From Mycobacterium sp. IS-1264 (GTDB taxonomy: Bacteria > Actinomycetota > Actinomycetes > Mycobacteriales > Mycobacteriaceae): a DNA stretch of 64,000 nucleotides. Shown piece by piece: positions 60,842-64,000 of the stretch (positions are counted from its first letter, which is position 1; the number at the start of each line of letters is the position of its first letter). Both the position numbers and the translations under genes were made by a program. A model generated the notes under the pieces. The model was not told where the DNA came from. It saw only the letters and a program-made list of their open reading frames with translations, and made no database searches. The stretch spans positions 62,001-126,000 of the forward strand of contig NZ_MBES01000086.1 of assembly GCF_001954195.1 (NCBI RefSeq). Direction: 5' to 3'.

Positions 60842-61087
60842 AACTGGATGCTATCGAGGCGGCCTGACATAAACCGACCATTCGCGCGGGCATGTCTCTG
60901 CGCGGTGACCAGCAACCCTGCTGAGCGGGTTCTTGTCGGTGGTTTGTCGTCGTACTTCCGGCAACCTGTTGATTTGCCGCGATGGGTTAGCAGCCGCCGC
61001 TAGGCCCGGTTTTGAAACAAAAGCGCTGGAAAACTACGGGATAGCAGCCGCTGTCTAGCGATTCTCGGACCTAGCAGAGTTTGCTAC

Positions 61088-61141
61088 AGAGCCGCGGACT
61101 CATAATCCGTTGGTCGCGGGTTCGAGCCCCGCCCGCCCCAC
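61088..61141 (+). repeat. attR: 54-bp copy of the tRNA-Met 3' part
   Basis: This is identical to 55914-55967 over 54 bp. It lacks the 5' acceptor strand and the first half of the D arm, so it is not a tRNA gene. It marks the right end of the element. Between the stop-distal end of the trio (60842) and this repeat are 246 bp without a gene. Confidence 0.92.
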
Positions 61142-61161
61142 GTCAGCTGTATGACCTCAGT

Positions 61162-61376
61162 TGATGCCTGACATCTTGCCTTCGGATGATGCCCGACAGT
61201 GTTCCGGCTGATGGTTGACAGATACTTCGGCTGATCCTTGACACTCCTTCGATGAGGGAGTTAACCGTGGCCGAGCAGAGGGACCGGGCCTTGCTGGCGG
61301 TGATGGGTTATCGAGTTCGCAGGTCGCCGAGAAGGTGAGTGTGTCGCGTCAGACGCTGCATGCCTGGTTGGTGTGA
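61162..61376 (+). mobile_element. IS481-type insertion-sequence remnant
   Basis: Four near-repeats, TGATGCCTGACA, TGATGCCCGACA, TGATGGTTGACA and TGATCCTTGACA, start at 61162, 61187, 61209 and 61232. They look like transposase-binding sites at an IS end. From the GTG at 61267 comes a frameshifted transposase N-terminus: VAEQRDRALLAVMG in one frame, then SSQVAEKVSVSRQTLHAWL in another, ending at TGA 61374-61376. The HTH resembles IS481-family transposases. The rest of the IS is gone. Confidence 0.65.
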
Positions 61377-61424
61377 ACCGTGCGATTCTGGAAAACTTCG
61401 GCGCGATCAGAGCAGGAGAGGCGC

Positions 61425-62582
61425 GTGACAACCACCCATACTGAACGGCTCCCGCTGCTGACCCGGCGCGACCGCATCATGATCACCATCACGGTTATCG
61501 CGGCCGTGGCGACCGGAGTTCTGCACTTCGCCCACGTGAATGCAGTGCTGGCGTTCATCGTGTCCGCACTTGCGTTGGCCACGCTGGCATCTTTGGTCGG
61601 CCGTTCGGTGGAGGCGCTCGGAGACCGGCTCGGGCCCAACGCGACTGGGATACTGCAGACGGCGTTGGGGAACCTGCCCGAATTGTTCGTCATACTGTTC
61701 GCGCTCAAAGCAGGTCTTTATGGGGTGGTTAAGGCCACCATCGTCGGCTCGATTCTCTCCAACGCCCTGCTGGTGCTCGGGCTGTCCTTCGTGGTCGGCG
61801 GTATCAAACACGGCCGCCAGCGCTTCGCCGCCGACGACGGACGCACCCTCGGATTGATGTTCACCCTCGCGGTATTCATCCTCGCTGTCCCCTCGCTCAC
61901 CGCTGCAACACACACCCCGGCGCAACCGCACGAGCGGGCGGTGTCGGTCGTCGTCTCCATCGTCATGCTTGCGCTGTTCGCACTCTCGCTGCCGGCCACG
62001 CTCGGAAAGCGTGCTGTCGCCCCGGTGGGGCAAGTTCGTCATAAAACGTCCAGAGCGTCGTCTCCCATTGTGGCCAGCCCCGATTCGGCCAAAGCCGCCA
62101 GTATGGCGGCAGCACACGGGGAGTGGCCGCTGGCGATGGCTATCGGCATGCTGGCCGTCGCTGGGATCGGTGCGGCCTTCGTGTCGGAATGGTTCGTCGC
62201 CGCCCTAGAGCCGGCGATGCATGCAGCGGGCATTAACGAGGTGTTCGCCGGTCTGGTGATCGTGGCGATCGCCGGCAACGCTGTGGAGAATTTCGTCGGC
62301 ATTCAGCTGGCGGCCAAGAACCAGATGGACTACGCGGTCCAGGTGATCCTCCAGTCGCCCGTCCAGATCGCGCTCACCATCGCCCCGATCGTCTGCCTGG
62401 CGGCGGCATGGCTCGGCCAGCCTGGTTTCGATCTGGTGTTCTCACCGCTGTTGCTGGCGTCGATGATCATGTCGGCGCTCGTTGCGGTGCTGGTGACCTT
62501 CGACGGCGAGTCGACCTGGTTCGAGGGGACGGTGCTCATCGCGCTCTACGTGGCGATCGCCACGTCGTTCTGGTGGGGGTGA
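61425..62582 (+). CDS. Calcium/cation:proton antiporter (CaCA family, CAX/ChaA type)
   Basis: This encodes 385 aa from the GTG at 61425, preceded by CAGGAGAGG. It has about eleven hydrophobic segments. The two alpha-repeats carry the expected motifs: GNLPELFVILFALKAGLYGVVKATIVGSILSN and GNAVENFVGIQLAAKNQMDYAVQ, with acidic residues at the ion sites. A polar loop of about 55 residues joins the halves. It should exchange Ca2+ or another cation for H+ at the plasma membrane. It lies directly beyond the IS remnant and has no partner gene. Confidence 0.88.
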   Translation: MTTTHTERLPLLTRRDRIMITITVIAAVATGVLHFAHVNAVLAFIVSALALATLASLVGRSVEALGDRLGPNATGILQTALGNLPELFVILFALKAGLYGVVKATIVGSILSNALLVLGLSFVVGGIKHGRQRFAADDGRTLGLMFTLAVFILAVPSLTAATHTPAQPHERAVSVVVSIVMLALFALSLPATLGKRAVAPVGQVRHKTSRASSPIVASPDSAKAASMAAAHGEWPLAMAIGMLAVAGIGAAFVSEWFVAALEPAMHAAGINEVFAGLVIVAIAGNAVENFVGIQLAAKNQMDYAVQVILQSPVQIALTIAPIVCLAAAWLGQPGFDLVFSPLLLASMIMSALVAVLVTFDGESTWFEGTVLIALYVAIATSFWWG

Positions 62583-62843
62583 GTACCTCAACCGTCTGAG
62601 ATCCGTCGTCGCGCCTGGCGAGTTCGCGCTCAAGGCTCGCCCGCTACCAGCACGGTCGAAATCCACCGGGAGTGCGGCCACGTGACAGCGGCGTGACAGC
62701 GTACGGCTCCGCTAGTCGTCGGCCGTGTAGCTGGCGGCGCCTGTGGCCGATCCTGAGGATAGACTCGCGGCATCGAAGTTCCAGGTGGCGCGGCTAATCC
62801 GTGGTTCGCAGCGACCGCCGATCGTGAAAGTCGGTGGTGCGCG

Positions 62844-63941
62844 GTGATTGGGTCTGGCGACGAGGCCGCTGACGCTGCGCTGGAAGTCATGCGGTCGGAC
62901 GAGGTTGCAGCAGCGGGTTTTCGGGAGTGGCTGGCTGCCGCAGAGCGGGCCGGTCAAAGAGTCCTGCGGGAGCCTGACGGCACGTACGTGTTATGGCGGC
63001 GCGACGACGTCCTCGCCGCCGTACGTGACGGCGAAGTCTTCGCCAGCCGCCAAGGCGAACTGATGGAAGGCAACCCGCCGTTCGGCCCGTACCGGAAAAT
63101 CATGGTCGAGCTGTTGTTCAATCCGGAAAATTCGCGGGAAATGCTGAAGCCCGTGCGTGGGATCATCGAAAAATGCGTCGGCGCCGTTGCGGCGACACGA
63201 GACCGTTGCGATGGTGCGGCTGTCGCTGAGGTTGTTTGGCGCGCAGCATTCGTTACGGTCTGCGGGCTGCCGACTGACGTCGCTCTCGAAGCGATCGACA
63301 CGCAGCTGGTGCGGAAGACCCGTCGAGCACCGCAGGGTGGCCCTGATGTGATCAGCCGCCTCGCCACCGAACCGCTCAGCGACAAAGAAGTGTTGGGACT
63401 GATGGCGTCGGTGGGCCGCGGTTTGATTTTCGCGTCGTTCGCTATTAGGGCCGGACTGGCGGTGCTGGCGCGGATGCCGATGCTTCAGCGGGAGCTACGC
63501 GAAAATCCAGGCCGGCAACGTAGATTCATCGAGGAACTGCTGCGGTTGGATGGCGGGGCGAAGACCGTTTCACGAATCACGAGTCGCAGTGTGACAATCG
63601 GCGGAACGACGATTCCCGCCGGGTCCCCTGTTGAGTTGTGCGTCGGACTTGTTCACCGTGATGAGACCGACGAGATGTCAGGTCACAGCATTAAACTTGA
63701 TGGCCCGCAACGGAATTGGAGTTTTGGGGGAGGCCCGCATCGGTGTCCGGCGTCCCACCTGGCCCGGGATCTGCTGGGCGCATTCTTTGAAGTGTGGCTT
63801 GCCAAAGTCCCATTTTTCTCGTTCGACTGGAACGGCGGCGATGTCCCCAAAGCGTGGTACCCCAAACCCTACGACCCTTCGCGGGGCGCAATTTTCGAGG
63901 GTTGGTTCCCTGCTCACGTGCCGCTCACGTGGCGACCTTAG
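62844..63941 (+). CDS. Cytochrome P450, atypical I-helix
   Basis: This encodes 365 aa from the GTG at 62844, shorter than most bacterial P450s (about 400-420 aa). The heme-Cys motif is FGGGPHRCPASHLAR, with Ala where most have Gly after the Cys. The ExxR motif is EELLR. In the I-helix region (GLMASVGRGLIFASF) the usual Ala-Gly-x-Asp/Glu-Thr-Thr is replaced; by spacing back from LARMP, RGLIFA occupies it, so the acid-alcohol pair is absent. No ferredoxin or reductase gene is adjacent in the window. Confidence 0.85.
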   Translation: MIGSGDEAADAALEVMRSDEVAAAGFREWLAAAERAGQRVLREPDGTYVLWRRDDVLAAVRDGEVFASRQGELMEGNPPFGPYRKIMVELLFNPENSREMLKPVRGIIEKCVGAVAATRDRCDGAAVAEVVWRAAFVTVCGLPTDVALEAIDTQLVRKTRRAPQGGPDVISRLATEPLSDKEVLGLMASVGRGLIFASFAIRAGLAVLARMPMLQRELRENPGRQRRFIEELLRLDGGAKTVSRITSRSVTIGGTTIPAGSPVELCVGLVHRDETDEMSGHSIKLDGPQRNWSFGGGPHRCPASHLARDLLGAFFEVWLAKVPFFSFDWNGGDVPKAWYPKPYDPSRGAIFEGWFPAHVPLTWRP

Positions 63942-64000
63942 CGGTGACTACCACTCGCCCACTTTGGGGCGTTACTCAAACCTCCGTGTCTCGCGCCCAT

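Larger units (their letters stand above)
55914..61141 (+). mobile_element. Integrated element of about 5.2 kb at tRNA-Met
   Basis: The two 54-bp att copies are 5174 bp apart. The interior is visibly lower in GC than the host genes and has different codon use. It holds an HTH gene and a small unknown gene on the plus strand, a decayed integrase, and three unknown membrane-protein genes on the minus strand. No capsid, portal, relaxase or replication gene is seen, so it is a defective prophage, satellite or cargo island, probably immobile on its own. M. tuberculosis also has integrase fragments near this position (Rv2309c/Rv2310), as I recall. Confidence 0.85.

Noticed and set aside
61088..61141. 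A second tRNA-Met gene
   Set aside because: Only the part from the D arm to the 3' end is present; the 5' acceptor strand is replaced by unrelated sequence (TTTGCTACAG). It is an att duplicate, not a functional tRNA.

Overview
The window is about 64 kb of GC-rich actinobacterial chromosome. It almost certainly comes from a non-tuberculous Mycobacterium. The evidence is a PPE-SVP protein, a complete yrbE/mce operon with mce-associated proteins, an UspABC sugar importer, paired SmtB/FurB zinc regulators, and a gene order that follows (inverted) the region of M. tuberculosis H37Rv that I recall as roughly Rv2364c to Rv2313c. Comparisons with M. tuberculosis are from memory; no search was run. 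The species cannot be fixed from the sequence alone.

Layout. 0-8.7 kb: era (3' end), amiA2, recO, uppS, a small conserved gene, an alpha/beta hydrolase, furB and smtB, glyS and a PPE gene. 8.7-15.3 kb: a small orphan, a TPM-domain membrane protein, dgt, a sodC-like lipoprotein, dnaG and tRNA-Asn. 15.3-16.5 kb: an AT-richer accessory patch with two small genes, a strong hairpin terminator and a nested inverted repeat. 16.5-19.8 kb: mez, cysE and cysK on the minus strand. 20.5-31.2 kb: one long plus-strand unit, yrbEA, yrbEB, mceA-F, two mce-associated genes and a secreted CAP-domain protein, with most junctions overlapping by 1-4 nt. 31.2-37.3 kb: a LppP-like lipoprotein, an acyl-CoA oxidase/dehydrogenase, a VIT-type metal transporter and an FHA-ABC transporter. 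37.4-43.2 kb: a MarR regulator divergent from an ECF-type transporter operon (fused S-A-A protein, T component, SRPBCC protein, sulfatase). 43.1-48.2 kb: an AsnC/Lrp regulator divergent from an arginine/ornithine operon (ddaH, intact rocD, rocE, USP). 48.2-52.1 kb: two unknown small genes and uspABC. 52.1-55.9 kb: tldD, pmbA and an AhpD-like protein.

55.9-61.1 kb is a small integrated element of about 5.2 kb. It begins at an intact tRNA-Met(CAT) and ends at a 54-bp exact copy of that tRNA's 3' part, so attL and attR are both visible. It carries an HTH protein, a small unknown protein, a decayed tyrosine integrase and, on the opposite strand, three genes for membrane-associated proteins of unknown function (coiled-coil/two-TM, one-TM, two-TM plus zinc ribbon). 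These three genes are the best candidate in this window for an undescribed system, possibly phage defence or superinfection exclusion, but that is inference from context and architecture only. Just beyond attR lie an IS481-type remnant, a CaCA cation/proton exchanger and a cytochrome P450 with a non-canonical I-helix.

The functional themes are zinc homeostasis (smtB, furB and a zinc-knuckle GlyRS), replication and repair (recO, dgt, dnaG), cysteine synthesis, lipid or sterol import (mce) and arginine/ornithine catabolism.
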